Assembly (NCBI RefSeq): GCF_000526775.1
Contig: NZ_JAGS01000005.1
Location: 186,001 to 250,000, forward strand
DNA from: Ruminococcus albus AD2013
GTDB lineage: Bacteria; Bacillota; Clostridia; Oscillospirales; Ruminococcaceae
Length of the DNA: 64,000 bases
Reading direction: 5' to 3'
Position 1 is the stretch's first letter. The number at the start of each line of letters is the position of its first letter. Shown here one piece after another: positions 36,128-43,315 of this stretch. The position numbers and the translations under genes were made by a program. The notes under the pieces were generated by a model, which saw nothing but the letters and a program-made list of their open reading frames with translations, made no database searches and had not been told where the DNA came from.

Positions 36128-36880
36128 TTGTATAAGCTCTTACTGGATTTTTCATTTCTACGATACTGAGTATAACTACAAATTCAAAAAATATTTCATA
36201 CGTACATTTATGTCGTACTGAATCATTCATTATTTATTTCATTAAGTGCTTCATTATATATTACATAAGCTTATTTTATAAGACGATCACTAGACTCCAA
36301 ATTATCAATCATTATCACTACAAGTATTATATAAGAAAATTTATTTAGATAAAAACGGAAAAAACTATTTTTTTTATTGTTTTTTTGCCTTTTTTAAATA
36401 GTAAATTCCCGTCAAATGGCTTATTTTCGGGCTTTTCTTAATATTGAAATTCCATAGAAATTCTTTTATAAAGTTTTTGTAAACGTTATATTAATAAATG
36501 TAGATGGCTGATTTATCCCGAAAATACGCGGTTTTAGAGGATGTAGAAATTAAATTATTTTTTATTTTGGAATATAATTTTTTTTCAAAGCACTATTCTT
36601 TTTATTTTTCACGTTTAATCATCTGAGCACTTCCCTGCTGTTTTATTTTGAACTTGGTTTTTTGATTTCGTTTCCTACCTGGAATTCAAAAGAATTTTTT
36701 CTTTTAGTGTAAATCACAAAAAACACCCCCGCCCGGAACGTTGTTCCGATCGGGGTGTGTGCTCATACAGAAGCTTATGAGCTTCCTTCGGGCTTTTTTT
36801 GAGATAAATAGTATTTACATAATAGTTAATGTTACTATGATGGATTCTTGATAATATGATAGAAGAAAATACAGAACAAT
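36128..36880. other. AT-rich intergenic with a strong terminator
   Basis: Mostly T-rich DNA diverged from 30640-30970. A GC-rich hairpin at about 36725-36762 (CACCCCCGCCCGGAAC-GTT-GTTCCGATCGGGGTGTG) stands out and is probably a terminator. No gene seen. Confidence 0.6.
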
Positions 36881-36883
36881 AAA

Positions 36884-36914
36884 AAAAGAACTTGTGTTTG
36901 ATTACAAGTTCTTT
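36884..36914 (-). terminator. Terminator of the 36933 gene
   Basis: Minus strand AAGAACTTGT-N8-ACAAGTTCTT followed by TTTTTATTG. Confidence 0.8.
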
Positions 36915-36932
36915 TAAGCGTAAGTTTCGGTG

Positions 36933-37130
36933 TTATTCAAAATAATATCCGAAATTTTCATTCTCTGAATCAGTTATATTTTTACAGATATAAGCGTTTA
37001 TGCCATTGTTTTCACAAAATTGTTTATATTCCTTAGCGTCTTTATTGTGAAAAAACCATTTAAGATTGGAATTTTCATCTACTACGACCCAAGTTCCGAA
37101 TATTCTTTCTTCCTGTGTACGTTTATGCAT
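36933..37130 (-). CDS. Small protein of unknown function
   Basis: 65 residues from the ATG at 37130, which follows AAAGGATGATTAAA; the longer frame to 37193 has no site. Sequence MHKRTQEERIFGTWVVVDENSNLKWFFHNKDAKEYKQFCENNG, with beta-strand then helix character. It has its own terminator. Not recognised. Confidence 0.5.
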   Translation of the reverse strand: MHKRTQEERIFGTWVVVDENSNLKWFFHNKDAKEYKQFCENNGINAYICKNITDSENENFGYYFE

Positions 37131-37289
37131 TTTAATCATCCTTTCTGAAAAGTGCTTCAAATAGATTATATACAAAAACTCGAAAAAAGTCAAATAGATT
37201 TTAATGATAACTCCGGAAGATTGAGGAAGCTTTTTATATGATAATAAGCTTTAAAGTTCGAATTTCAGGGCATTTTGCCAACAAATTTA

Positions 37290-37318
37290 TTGACTATCGA
37301 ATTTTGGTATGGTATAAT
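37290..37318 (+). promoter_or_regulatory. Promoter of the ATP-grasp gene
   Basis: TTGACT (37290-37295), 17-bp spacer, TATAAT (37313-37318). Because it lies inside the longest frame, it argues for the GTG start at 37358. Confidence 0.75.
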
Positions 37319-37357
37319 TGTTATATTCTTTATAATGAAAGACGAGGAGCGATACCC

Positions 37358-38098
37358 GTGAAAGTATTTGTTTACTGTGATGAAAAGGGACAGGTCGATG
37401 ATTATGATAATCTTTCTGCTCAGATAGGTTTTCATAAAATGGGTTTTGAGATAGTTCATTTTCATGATTATACCGAACTGACTCAACGGCATGATAAAGC
37501 TGATTTGATAGTAAGCGGTATAGGTCATGTTAAACGCCGTCTGATCGAAACAGGAGCAGATATGCCGGATATAGATTATCCGGATAATCTGAAAAAATAT
37601 CTCGGAAGAAAAATATGGCGTTCAACCATAAATACTATCAATTCATCTCCGGAACTTTGGCCGGTGTTTGTAAAGCCTGTCTTCAACAAACGTTTTATGG
37701 GAAGAACTGTATATACTGCAAAAGACCTGATAGGGTGCGGGAACTGCTTTGAAGATACGGAAGTCTATTGCAGTGAGCCGATAGATCTTGTTTCGGAATA
37801 CAGATGTTTTGTGAGATACGGAACTATTACAGATGTCAGGATATATAAGGGCGACTGGAGATATCCACTTGATCCCGGTGTGGTAGAAAAAGCGGTAGCG
37901 GATTATTCTGATCAGCCGAAAGGGTATGCCCTGGACTTTGGGGTAACAAAAAACGGCAAAACTTTACTGGTCGAAGTTAATGCGACTGTATGTATAGGCT
38001 CATACGGTCTTGACCCAATAGCCTATGCAAAACTCCTCTCCGCCCGCTGGGCTGAACTCACAGGGACGGAGGATGAATGTGCGTTTGATGTGAAATGA
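37358..38098 (+). CDS. ATP-grasp domain protein (DUF4343-like)
   Basis: 246 residues from GTG at 37358, with GACGAGGAG eight bases upstream and a promoter further up. Sequence features of a short ATP-grasp: 'LWPVFVKPVFNKRFMGRTVYTA' (Lys of the P-loop-like strand), 'DLVSEYRCFVRYGTITDVRIYKGDW', 'YALDFGVTKNGKTLLVEVNATVCIGSYG' with the E-x-N metal ligand. These proteins ligate a carboxylate to an amine using ATP; the substrate here is unknown. It heads a co-directional run of small genes up to 40169 and may be a peptide-tagging or toxin-modifying enzyme. Confidence 0.7.
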   Translation: MKVFVYCDEKGQVDDYDNLSAQIGFHKMGFEIVHFHDYTELTQRHDKADLIVSGIGHVKRRLIETGADMPDIDYPDNLKKYLGRKIWRSTINTINSSPELWPVFVKPVFNKRFMGRTVYTAKDLIGCGNCFEDTEVYCSEPIDLVSEYRCFVRYGTITDVRIYKGDWRYPLDPGVVEKAVADYSDQPKGYALDFGVTKNGKTLLVEVNATVCIGSYGLDPIAYAKLLSARWAELTGTEDECAFDVK

Positions 38099-38114
38099 AA
38101 GGAGTATCCATATA

Positions 38115-38369
38115 ATGTCAGAAGAAAAAGAAAACCCATTTGAACTTACACGTTCCCAATACAAAGAAATCAAGAAAATGAGCCGAGAGCAGATGCGCGT
38201 TACACTCAAAGAGATATACAATCAAGGTGTTGCAAGTGTAGAAACTACATATGTTCACCCGGACGATTTGCGTAATGCGATAGGAAAAATCAATGGTATC
38301 GGTGAAAAGCGCCTTGATGAGATCATGGCAGTTATAGAGAGTTTTATATCAGGAGATGACAAAGAGTGA
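38115..38369 (+). CDS. Small helical protein, HhH-like C-terminus
   Basis: 84 residues, ATG with AAAGGAG upstream. Acidic and helical; the C-terminal 'LRNAIGKINGIGEKRLDEIMAVIESFI' has the G-I-G core of a helix-hairpin-helix DNA-binding motif. Overlaps the next start by four bases (GTGA). Function not known. Confidence 0.55.
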   Translation: MSEEKENPFELTRSQYKEIKKMSREQMRVTLKEIYNQGVASVETTYVHPDDLRNAIGKINGIGEKRLDEIMAVIESFISGDDKE

Positions 38370-38596
38370 CCTATAAGGAAGCATTAAACACTATTCCAAA
38401 AGGCAAATACCGTCACTACAAAGGTAACGAATATGAAGTTCTTGAAATAGCACAGCACTCGGAAACGCTTGAACCTATGGTCGTTTATCGTGCGCTTTAC
38501 GGCGAGCACGGAGTATGGGTGCGACCTGCCGAGATGTGGAATGAGATCATCGAAAAGGATGGAAAGTCATTTAGGAGATTTGAAAGGCTGGAATAA
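38366..38596 (+). CDS. DUF1653 domain protein
   Basis: 76 residues from a GTG in the four-base overlap. 'IPKGKYRHYKGNEYEVLEIAQHSETLEPMVVYRALYGEHGVWVRPAEMWNEII' is the DUF1653 signature (G-x-Y-x-H-x-K-G...V-x-Y-x-A-L-Y-G...V-W-x-R-P-x-x-M). A small SH3-like fold of unknown function, common in firmicutes and their prophages. Confidence 0.85.
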   Translation: MTYKEALNTIPKGKYRHYKGNEYEVLEIAQHSETLEPMVVYRALYGEHGVWVRPAEMWNEIIEKDGKSFRRFERLE

Positions 38597-38597
38597 T

Positions 38598-39447
38598 ATG
38601 GCAATACTGTATTTTTCTGATATTCTGAAAAAAGTAGGATTAGACCCCAAAAAAGTCAAGCTAATAAGACACGCACTCTCTGATAAGGGGTTCAAAAAAT
38701 GTGCCGATAGAGGTAAAATATATGAATACACTTGTCATCAGAAAAAAGACTTTAACAAAGGATATGATTACTGGGTCGTATTCATAAGCGGCAAAGGTAC
38801 TTTGGCTCAGCTTTACGCCATTTACAAAGTCGGAGATTATGTTTCGGACACTCCTGATATGATGCCTGAAGGAATGCCTGATATAGAAGCATATACAGGT
38901 AAATATGCTATATACGATCTTGAAAGACTAGATATCTTAAAAGAATATGAGGGTAAACTCACCATTGATTGGGGAACATCAGCTCGTATGTGGCATCAAA
39001 AAGGAACGACAGAAAAGCCTGTTATCTCAATAATGCCCGACCAGAAGAAAGTATTTATGGGATATGATGAAGTGTTGCTTTCCTATGACCAGCTTAAAGA
39101 AATCGTGGATAACAAAGAGATATACGAAGCATGGCACATTGCACTGAAATCAGTAAATGCTATCTATCTATCTTATTGTTGATACCGAAACTGGCAAGCA
39201 ATATGTCGGCTCGGCTTACGGTGAAGATGGCTTATTTGGCAGATGGTGCTGCTATGTAAACTCACATCACGGACATAACAAGAAGATGAAAGAACTTATC
39301 TGTTACTATCCCGAAAGATACCATGCTTTCCAGTTTTCGATACTGCAAATCCTCCCGAAAACAATCATTACAGAAGACATTGTCAAAATTGAAAACAAGT
39401 GGAAAGCCAGATTATTAAGCAAGAAATTCGGAATGAATGACAATTAA
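38598..39447 (+). pseudogene. GIY-YIG nuclease-like protein split by a 4-bp frameshift in a CTAT repeat
   Basis: The first frame (38598-39182) gives ~190 residues of an N-terminal domain ending '...WHIALKSVNAIYLSYC' and a stop. The second frame (39157-39447) supplies 'YLIVDTETGKQYVGSAYGEDGLFGRWCCYV', a GIY-YIG catalytic core in the divergent form Y-L-I/Y-V-G. The junction is CTATCTATCTATC at 39160-39172; removing one CTAT unit fuses the two frames seamlessly into 'NAIYLIVDTETGKQYVG'. So the gene is either recently broken or contingency-switched by slippage. When intact it would be a ~280-residue predicted endonuclease. Confidence 0.75.
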
Positions 39448-39456
39448 AGGAAAACC

Positions 39457-39774
39457 ATGAAAATACTATTCCTATGCAGCCAAAATAAACGTCGCAGTTT
39501 AACCGCCGAGAAATACTTCGACGGATATAATGGACATCAGGTACGCTCCGCAGGCACGGAAAACAATTCACGCGTCAAAGTCACGGAAGGTCTTATCGGC
39601 TGGTCCGACGTGATCTTCTGTATGGAAAAGAAACATCTTCGCAGAATAAAGGATAAATACAGCTCGTCACTTTCGGACAAAAAGGTTATCTGCCTAAACA
39701 TTCCCGATGAATATGGGTTTATGGACGAGGAACTCATCTCTTTGCTTGACAGCAGTGTAAGTGAATATTTATAA
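39457..39774 (+). CDS. Low-molecular-weight protein-tyrosine-phosphatase-like protein
   Basis: 105 residues beginning 'MKILFLCSQNKRRSLTAEKYF'. C-S-Q-N-K-R-R-S is the C-x5-R-S phosphate-binding loop with the nucleophilic Cys at residue 7. It belongs to the short bacterial phosphatase-like family in which the protein is ~105 residues ('RSAGTENNSRVKVTEGLIGWSDVIFCMEKKHLRRI'). A conserved acid comes from the 'NIPDEYGFMDEEL' segment. Probably cytoplasmic; substrate unknown. Confidence 0.82.
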   Translation: MKILFLCSQNKRRSLTAEKYFDGYNGHQVRSAGTENNSRVKVTEGLIGWSDVIFCMEKKHLRRIKDKYSSSLSDKKVICLNIPDEYGFMDEELISLLDSSVSEYL

Positions 39775-39791
39775 TTTTATTTTCGGAGGAA

Positions 39792-40169
39792 TTGTCCAAG
39801 AAAGTAGAGTATTATGATAACATCGAGTATGGGTTCTTCATCAAGGTCGCGTATGATGACTATATTGCAGGTGCTGAATCTGAAGAAGAATTCGACAGTC
39901 TTTGTTATGCTATCGAGGTTTTCACGTCAGCAACGGATTCTGATTTCATCTTCGATAGAAAGGTTTATGAAAAAATACTACAACAACTGATTCCCGACAG
40001 CACTGTTATAATAAGATATGTAGATGATGAATACAGCATGAGCGGACGTTCACTTCTGATACAGGTCAAGAATGCAAATGAACTTATTTCTGTAGTATAC
40101 AAGGATAAAGGTCATTGGTATCCCTTTGATTGTAATATACCACGAAACAGAAAATCTTATCTTTCTTAA
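39792..40169 (+). CDS. Hypothetical acidic protein
   Basis: 125 residues beginning at a TTG three bases after GGAGGAA, unusually close spacing, so the start is uncertain. Sequence 'KKVEYYDNIEYGFFIKVAYDDYIAGAESEEEFDSLCYAIEVF' is acidic and aromatic. No signal peptide. Not recognised. Its stop is 10 bases before the promoter of the RNA gene below. Confidence 0.5.
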   Translation: MSKKVEYYDNIEYGFFIKVAYDDYIAGAESEEEFDSLCYAIEVFTSATDSDFIFDRKVYEKILQQLIPDSTVIIRYVDDEYSMSGRSLLIQVKNANELISVVYKDKGHWYPFDCNIPRNRKSYLS

Positions 40170-40179
40170 AGCAAAACAC

Positions 40180-40208
40180 TTGACAACGAGCGTCCGAAGT
40201 GATATACT
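40180..40208 (+). promoter_or_regulatory. Promoter of a candidate small RNA
   Basis: TTGACA (40180-40185), 17-bp spacer, TATACT (40203-40208). Confidence 0.8.
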
Positions 40209-40214
40209 ATGATT

Positions 40215-40312
40215 TGGGCAATACCGTAAGGCGAGACGGTATAAGGCAATGGACAATTGAGCTTCGGCTCAAAGATCGTGGGGCTACTGCGTGGTAGCCC
40301 CCTTTCTTTTTG
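40215..40312 (+). ncRNA. Candidate ~95-nt small RNA, convergent to the tRNA array
   Basis: Starts a few bases after a clean promoter and ends at a strong terminator. Three hairpins: ATACCGT-AAGGCGAG-ACGGTAT (40220-40241), TTGAGC-TTCG-GCTCAA (40256-40271) and GGGGCTAC-N6-GTAGCCCC (40279-40300) followed by CTTTCTTTTT. It has no reading frame of note. I do not recognise it as a named Rfam class. Confidence 0.6.
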
Positions 40313-40351
40313 CCAAAATCACTTTTTCTAATGATTATAGTTTATCATAAC

Positions 40352-40435
40352 GCCGTGTGGGGGAATCGAACCCTCGTACCGTTTTTCGGCATGCTGTTTT
40401 CAGGACAGTTCGCAGAGCCAGCCTGCATACACGGC
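40352..40435 (-). tRNA. tRNA-Ser(UGA), atypical
   Basis: Acceptor GCCGTGT/ACACGGC, long variable arm (GCCG...CGGT), T-loop TTCGATT. Anticodon loop CCTGAAA, anticodon TGA, with C instead of U at position 33 and only four good anticodon-stem pairs. CCA not encoded. Confidence 0.8.
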
Positions 40436-40444
40436 AAATGTGGC

Positions 40445-40535
40445 GGCCACACCGAGACTTGAACTCGGACATCAGAATAACCCGATTACTCACGGTTTAG
40501 CAAACCGCTGCCTTACCAATTAGGCTTATGTGACC
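40445..40535 (-). tRNA. tRNA-Ser(GCU)
   Basis: Acceptor GGTCACA/TGTGGCC, anticodon loop TTGCTAA (GCT), long variable arm, T-loop TTCAAGT; discriminator G followed by encoded CCA. Confidence 0.9.
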
Positions 40536-40542
40536 ATATGGC

Positions 40543-40624
40543 GCTGTGTACAGGACTCGAACCTGTAAGTCCAAAAGGACGCTGCTTTTCGGGAGCAGTG
40601 TGTTACCAATTACACTAACACAGC
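40543..40624 (-). tRNA. tRNA-Ser(CGA), C33 variant
   Basis: Acceptor GCTGTGT/ACACAGC, perfect anticodon stem CTGCT/AGCAG with loop CCCGAAA (anticodon CGA, C at position 33), long variable arm, T-loop TTCGAGT, CCA encoded. Confidence 0.85.
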
Positions 40625-40631
40625 TCATGAC

Positions 40632-40722
40632 GTCGGCATTCGGATTCGAACCGAAACATCGGAAAACTCCGATTACTCTCGCCTTTCCAAGACGATCCCT
40701 TACCAGTTAGGGTTATGCCGAC
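40632..40722 (-). tRNA. tRNA-Ser(GGA)
   Basis: Acceptor GTCGGCA/TGCCGAC, anticodon loop TTGGAAA (GGA), long variable arm, T-loop TTCGAAT. Confidence 0.9.
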
Positions 40723-40729
40723 ATATGGT

Positions 40730-40811
40730 GGGCAGGGTGGGTGCCGACCCCACTACGCATAAAGCAACGGTTTTACAGACCGCCGAGTTTGCCGATTCTC
40801 TGTACCTGCTC
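40730..40811 (-). tRNA. tRNA-Tyr(GUA), copy 1
   Basis: Acceptor GAGCAGG/CCTGCCC with an A-C mismatch at the second pair; anticodon loop CTGTAAA (GTA); medium-long variable arm; CCA encoded. Confidence 0.85.
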
Positions 40812-40819
40812 ATATTGGT

Positions 40820-40901
40820 GGGAGAGGAAGGACTCGAACCTTCGATGTTTCTAATGTCACGGTTTTACGGACAGCTGCCCTCGCCGCTGGGTGACTCTCC
40901 C
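40820..40901 (-). tRNA. tRNA-Tyr(GUA), copy 2, C33 variant
   Basis: Acceptor GGGAGAG/CTCTCCC, anticodon loop CCGTAAA (GTA, C at position 33), one T-C mismatch in the anticodon stem, long variable arm, T-loop TTCGAGT, CCA encoded. Confidence 0.8.
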
Positions 40902-40917
40902 GAATAACAAATAAAAA

Positions 40918-40947
40918 ATACCGCCTGACCCGAAAGCCAGACGGTAT
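40918..40947 (-). terminator. Terminator of small-ORF cassette C
   Basis: Minus strand ATACCGTCTG-N10-CAGGCGGTAT followed by TTTTTATTTG. Shares the ACCGTCTG core with the hairpins at 41984 and 43501. Confidence 0.8.
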
Positions 40948-40973
40948 ATGCTGAAGCTTATCATCAAGCAGTA

Positions 40974-41066
40974 TCAACATTCACGCATAGCCAAACGAGC
41001 CTTATTCTTCTGAACAACGCTTGAATAACTATATGAATATGAGAATGCAAATACTGTGTTTTTCAT
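40974..41066 (-). CDS. Small ORF C in the tRNA array (30 residues)
   Basis: ATG with AAAGGAAGTTCATT upstream; product MKNTVFAFSYSYSYSSVVQK..., ending in Cys. Short, Tyr/Ser-rich. Its opening resembles the other two small ORFs (M-K/N-N/K-T-V...S-Y), and all three are followed by the same kind of terminator. Confidence 0.5.
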   Translation of the reverse strand: MKNTVFAFSYSYSYSSVVQKNKARLAMREC

Positions 41067-41146
41067 AATGAACTTCCTTTCTTGATTTCTTTAATGACAT
41101 TATAACATAACTTAGTACAGATTTCAATAAACCTGTAGTATAGACA

Positions 41147-41215
41147 GAAGAACTCAGAGTCGGACTGAGATCTACGGTTTTGGAGACCGTCATTCTAGCC
41201 ATTGAACTATTCTCC
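41147..41215 (-). tRNA. tRNA-Trp(CCA)
   Basis: Acceptor GGAGAAT/GTTCTTC with G-U pairs, anticodon loop CTCCAAA (CCA), T-arm CTCAG-TCCGACT-CTGAG. CCA end not encoded. Confidence 0.85.
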
Positions 41216-41229
41216 TATTTCTATCGTAT

Positions 41230-41298
41230 CTATTACAAACTACTCCTTGAATTCTAAAGATGATACCCGTTAGAATTTCAATACATAATTTGTAATAG
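41230..41298. repeat. Nested inverted repeat between tRNAs
   Basis: CTATTACAAA/TTTGTAATAG enclose TTGAATTCTAA/TTAGAATTTCAA. It is a long imperfect hairpin occupying the only wide gap inside this tRNA block; possibly a processing signal or a degenerate tRNA-like unit. Confidence 0.4.
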
Positions 41299-41310
41299 AG
41301 ACTTATTAGC

Positions 41311-41381
41311 TTCCGTTGAGAGGATCGAACTCCCATTGACAGAGTCAAAGTCTGTTGTCCTGCCTGTTAGACGAAACGGAA
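41311..41381 (-). tRNA. tRNA-Gln(UUG)
   Basis: Acceptor TTCCGTT/AACGGAA, anticodon loop CTTTGAC (TTG), T-loop TTCGATC. Confidence 0.9.
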
Positions 41382-41388
41382 TTATAGT

Positions 41389-41460
41389 GCCTCCGGCAAG
41401 AATCGAACTTGCGACGCCAGGTTCTTCAGACCTGCGCTCTACCAACTGAGCTACGGGGGC
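41389..41460 (-). tRNA. tRNA-Phe(GAA)
   Basis: Acceptor GCCCCCG/CGGAGGC with one mismatch, D-arm AGCTCAGTTGGTAGAGC, anticodon loop CTGAAGA (GAA, with G rather than A at position 37), T-loop TTCGATT. Confidence 0.88.
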
Positions 41461-41470
41461 ATATTGTAAA

Positions 41471-41540
41471 GACTGTGATAGGGGTCGAACCTACGCTCGT
41501 CGGGTTGCAGCCGACAGCCTTTCCTCTTGGCTACACAGTC
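41471..41540 (-). tRNA. tRNA-Cys(GCA)
   Basis: Acceptor GACTGTG/CACAGTC, anticodon loop CTGCAAC (GCA), T-loop TTCGACC. Confidence 0.9.
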
Positions 41541-41547
41541 AAATTAT

Positions 41548-41617
41548 TTCCGCTGAGAGATTTGAACTCCCGTTTTCGGTGTCAGAAACCGATGTCCTAC
41601 CACTAGACGAAACGGAA
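41548..41617 (-). tRNA. tRNA-Gln(CUG)
   Basis: Acceptor TTCCGTT/AGCGGAA, anticodon loop TTCTGAC (CTG), T-loop TTCAAAT. Probably a sister of the tRNA-Gln(UUG) next to it. Confidence 0.88.
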
Positions 41618-41624
41618 TTATGGC

Positions 41625-41697
41625 GACTCCGGCGGGACTTGAACCCGCGCTATCCGACGTGACAGGCCGGTGTTTTAGCCGGTTAAACTACGGAGCC
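41625..41697 (-). tRNA. tRNA-Asp(GUC)
   Basis: Acceptor GGCTCCG/CGGAGTC, anticodon loop CTGTCAC (GTC), T-loop TTCAAGT, discriminator G and encoded CCA. Confidence 0.9.
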
Positions 41698-41722
41698 GTG
41701 TGTCCTGAATGAACAGGACGTA

Positions 41723-41953
41723 TTAGTTAAGGATTATTATCTCATCAATGGTGACATTCAGGATATGAGCCAGTATCACCAGATTGTCAATAGAGGGTAT
41801 GGACTCCCCTCTCATCCATTTGAAAATGGACTGAGGTGTGTTGAAACCCAGAATGTTCTGAAGTTCTGTCACCCTGAGACCTTTTGCTTTTATAAGAGCT
41901 TTTATATTAGTGCCTGTTGCTGTCATATTTATGACAGGCATTTCTTCAGCCAT
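41723..41953 (-). CDS. Small XRE-type helix-turn-helix regulator 1 (tRNA array)
   Basis: 76 residues from the ATG at 41953 (GGAAGGTGG upstream). 'NIKALIKAKGLRVTELQNILGFNTPQSIFKWMRGESIPSIDNLVILAHILNVTIDEIIIL' is an HTH_3 domain filling the whole protein. It is a paralogue of the protein at 42976-43200, the two sharing 'MPVI', 'ATG-x-N-I-K-A' and 'GFNTPQ-x-IFKW-x-RG'. Both sit inside the tRNA array, so they probably regulate the array or its small ORFs. Confidence 0.85.
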   Translation of the reverse strand: MAEEMPVINMTATGTNIKALIKAKGLRVTELQNILGFNTPQSIFKWMRGESIPSIDNLVILAHILNVTIDEIIILN

Positions 41954-41983
41954 AATAATACCACCTTCCGATAGAATAAGAAA

Positions 41984-42018
41984 ACCGTCTGTATGAGTTT
42001 GCACTACATACAGACGGT
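41984..42018 (-). terminator. Terminator-like hairpin after small ORF B
   Basis: ACCGTCTGTATG-N11-CATACAGACGGT, 12-bp perfect stem; minus strand followed by TTTCTTATTC. Same core as the other two cassette terminators. Confidence 0.75.
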
Positions 42019-42048
42019 TATATTCTTTCAGAAGATGGTCAATAAACT

Positions 42049-42186
42049 CTATCTTTGAACTGAACAATTACCGGTGTTCGTATGCAGCACAAATAAGCCT
42101 TCGTCTTGCCAATCAAAACTAAAGCTAAAGAAGCACTGGTAATCATCATATGATCTGACAACAGTATTGTTCATGATAGAATTCAT
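42049..42186 (-). CDS. Small ORF B in the tRNA array (45 residues)
   Basis: ATG with AAAGGGTGAAAACA upstream. Product MNSIMNNTVVRSYDDY... with 'FVLHT' in the second half, matching 'FVLRT' of small ORF A, and a Cys near the C-terminus. Followed by the ACCGTCTG hairpin, then the HTH regulator gene. No known family. Confidence 0.55.
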   Translation of the reverse strand: MNSIMNNTVVRSYDDYQCFFSFSFDWQDEGLFVLHTNTGNCSVQR

Positions 42187-42288
42187 TGTTTTCACCCTTT
42201 CGTAAAGTAATTCGGGAGTTTACTGCTCCCCTTCTTGTTGTAACTGATTATATCACTCATAAAGAGAATTGTCAAGTAGCTTTGTAAG

Positions 42289-42735
42289 CTATTCTTCTTC
42301 TCTTAATGCTATAATTCTTTTTTGCACTTCTTCTGTTAAATTGCATTTTGCGACATCCGGATTTATAAAGATACAATTCTTTGCGATATCACTACAGGTT
42401 AAATAAATAAAATATTCACCGTTTGTCTTCTTGACATTAGCACCTTCGAACATAGAAAACATCATTCGAATTTCGCCTTTAAAACTTACAGGTTTCAACA
42501 AACCGGAAATGCCGTCCTGAAGCTCATAGTCTGATACTTCTTCATTTTCCAGTTTCATCTCGTATTCTTTTTTAGAAAAAACAACAGTTTTATTATCAGG
42601 ATCATCATTTTCGAATTTTTCCAGATACATTTTTAGCAGACCTAAAGAATATGAGGGCAGCTCCGAACAAAACTGATTAAATATAGTTAATGCTTCTTTT
42701 TTTAGGATCATTTCGGTTCTTTTATCTATGGACAT
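42289..42735 (-). CDS. Hypothetical protein inside the tRNA array
   Basis: 148 residues from the ATG at 42735, nine bases after AAAGGA. The N-terminal half is helical (TEMILKKEALTIFNQFCSELPSYSLGLLKMYLEKFEND) and the second half beta-rich (KGEIRMMFSMFEGANVKKTNGEYFIYLTCSDIAKNCIFI). Acidic, soluble. Not recognised. Confidence 0.55.
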   Translation of the reverse strand: MSIDKRTEMILKKEALTIFNQFCSELPSYSLGLLKMYLEKFENDDPDNKTVVFSKKEYEMKLENEEVSDYELQDGISGLLKPVSFKGEIRMMFSMFEGANVKKTNGEYFIYLTCSDIAKNCIFINPDVAKCNLTEEVQKRIIALREEE

Positions 42736-42880
42736 AAGAAAACATCCTTTCATTATCTCAAATAAGTAATACAATATTCTTATTTAATTATATAAGAAAA
42801 TCCCAAAAAAGTCAATTAAGGATGGAAATATTTTTTTGAATACTTATAATATAGCTGATGTCATATACGGATGAATTAAT

Positions 42881-42951
42881 GACCGCAGTGGGAGTTGAAC
42901 CCACGTTTCAAGGTTGAAAACCTTGTGTCCTGACCATTAGACGATGCAGCC
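42881..42951 (-). tRNA. tRNA-Glu(UUC)
   Basis: Acceptor GGCTGCA/TGCGGTC, D-arm CGTCTAATGGTCAGGACA, anticodon loop TTTTCAA (TTC), T-loop TTCAACT. Confidence 0.9.
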
Positions 42952-42975
42952 TTATGACTGTTACCGAAATAACAG

Positions 42976-43200
42976 TCAGATCTTCTTGATTATAACTATC
43001 TGATCGATAGTCACGCCGAACATATCGGCTATGATTATCATATTATCGATAGTTGGCACAGCGTCTCCACGCAGCCACTTGAAAATAGCCTGCGGAGTAT
43101 TGAAACCGCACCTTGCCTGAACATCAGCGATCTTGAAGCCCTTCATTTTCATTATAGCTTTAATATTCGCACCTGTCGCCTTGACATCTATTACAGGCAT
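42976..43200 (-). CDS. Small XRE-type helix-turn-helix regulator 2 (tRNA array)
   Basis: 74 residues, ATG with AGGAGATG upstream. 'NIKAIMKMKGFKIADVQARCGFNTPQAIFKWLRGDAVPTIDNMIIIADMFGVTIDQIVII' is an HTH_3 fold and about 60% identical to the regulator at 41723-41953. It lies between tRNA-Leu and tRNA-Glu in the same direction. Confidence 0.88.
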   Translation of the reverse strand: MPVIDVKATGANIKAIMKMKGFKIADVQARCGFNTPQAIFKWLRGDAVPTIDNMIIIADMFGVTIDQIVIIKKI

Positions 43201-43235
43201 AAAAACATCTCCTTTCTAAATATATTGATCCTGAT

Positions 43236-43307
43236 GCTCCCGGTGAGATTCGAACTCACACTACACGGGGTTTAAGTCCGTTGACTCTGCCGTTGGTCTA
43301 CGAGAGC
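43236..43307 (-). tRNA. tRNA with UAA (Leu) anticodon on a short-variable-arm body
   Basis: Acceptor GCTCTCG/CGGGAGC, anticodon loop CTTAAAC (TAA), T-loop TTCGAAT. The variable loop is only ~5 nt, whereas bacterial tRNA-Leu has a long arm. The body resembles tRNA-Arg(UCU)-like class I sequences. Identity is therefore uncertain. Confidence 0.75.
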
Positions 43308-43315
43308 ATAAAAAT

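Noticed and set aside
40725..41606. Plus-strand frames reading 'EEGLEPSMFLMSRF' and 'IGVEPTLVGLQPTAFPLGYTV'
   Set aside because: These are the well-known artefacts of reading tRNA genes antisense.
43236..43307. Calling the UAA-anticodon tRNA an ochre suppressor
   Set aside because: The anticodon UAA reads UUA (Leu), not the stop codon UAA, which would need anticodon UUA.
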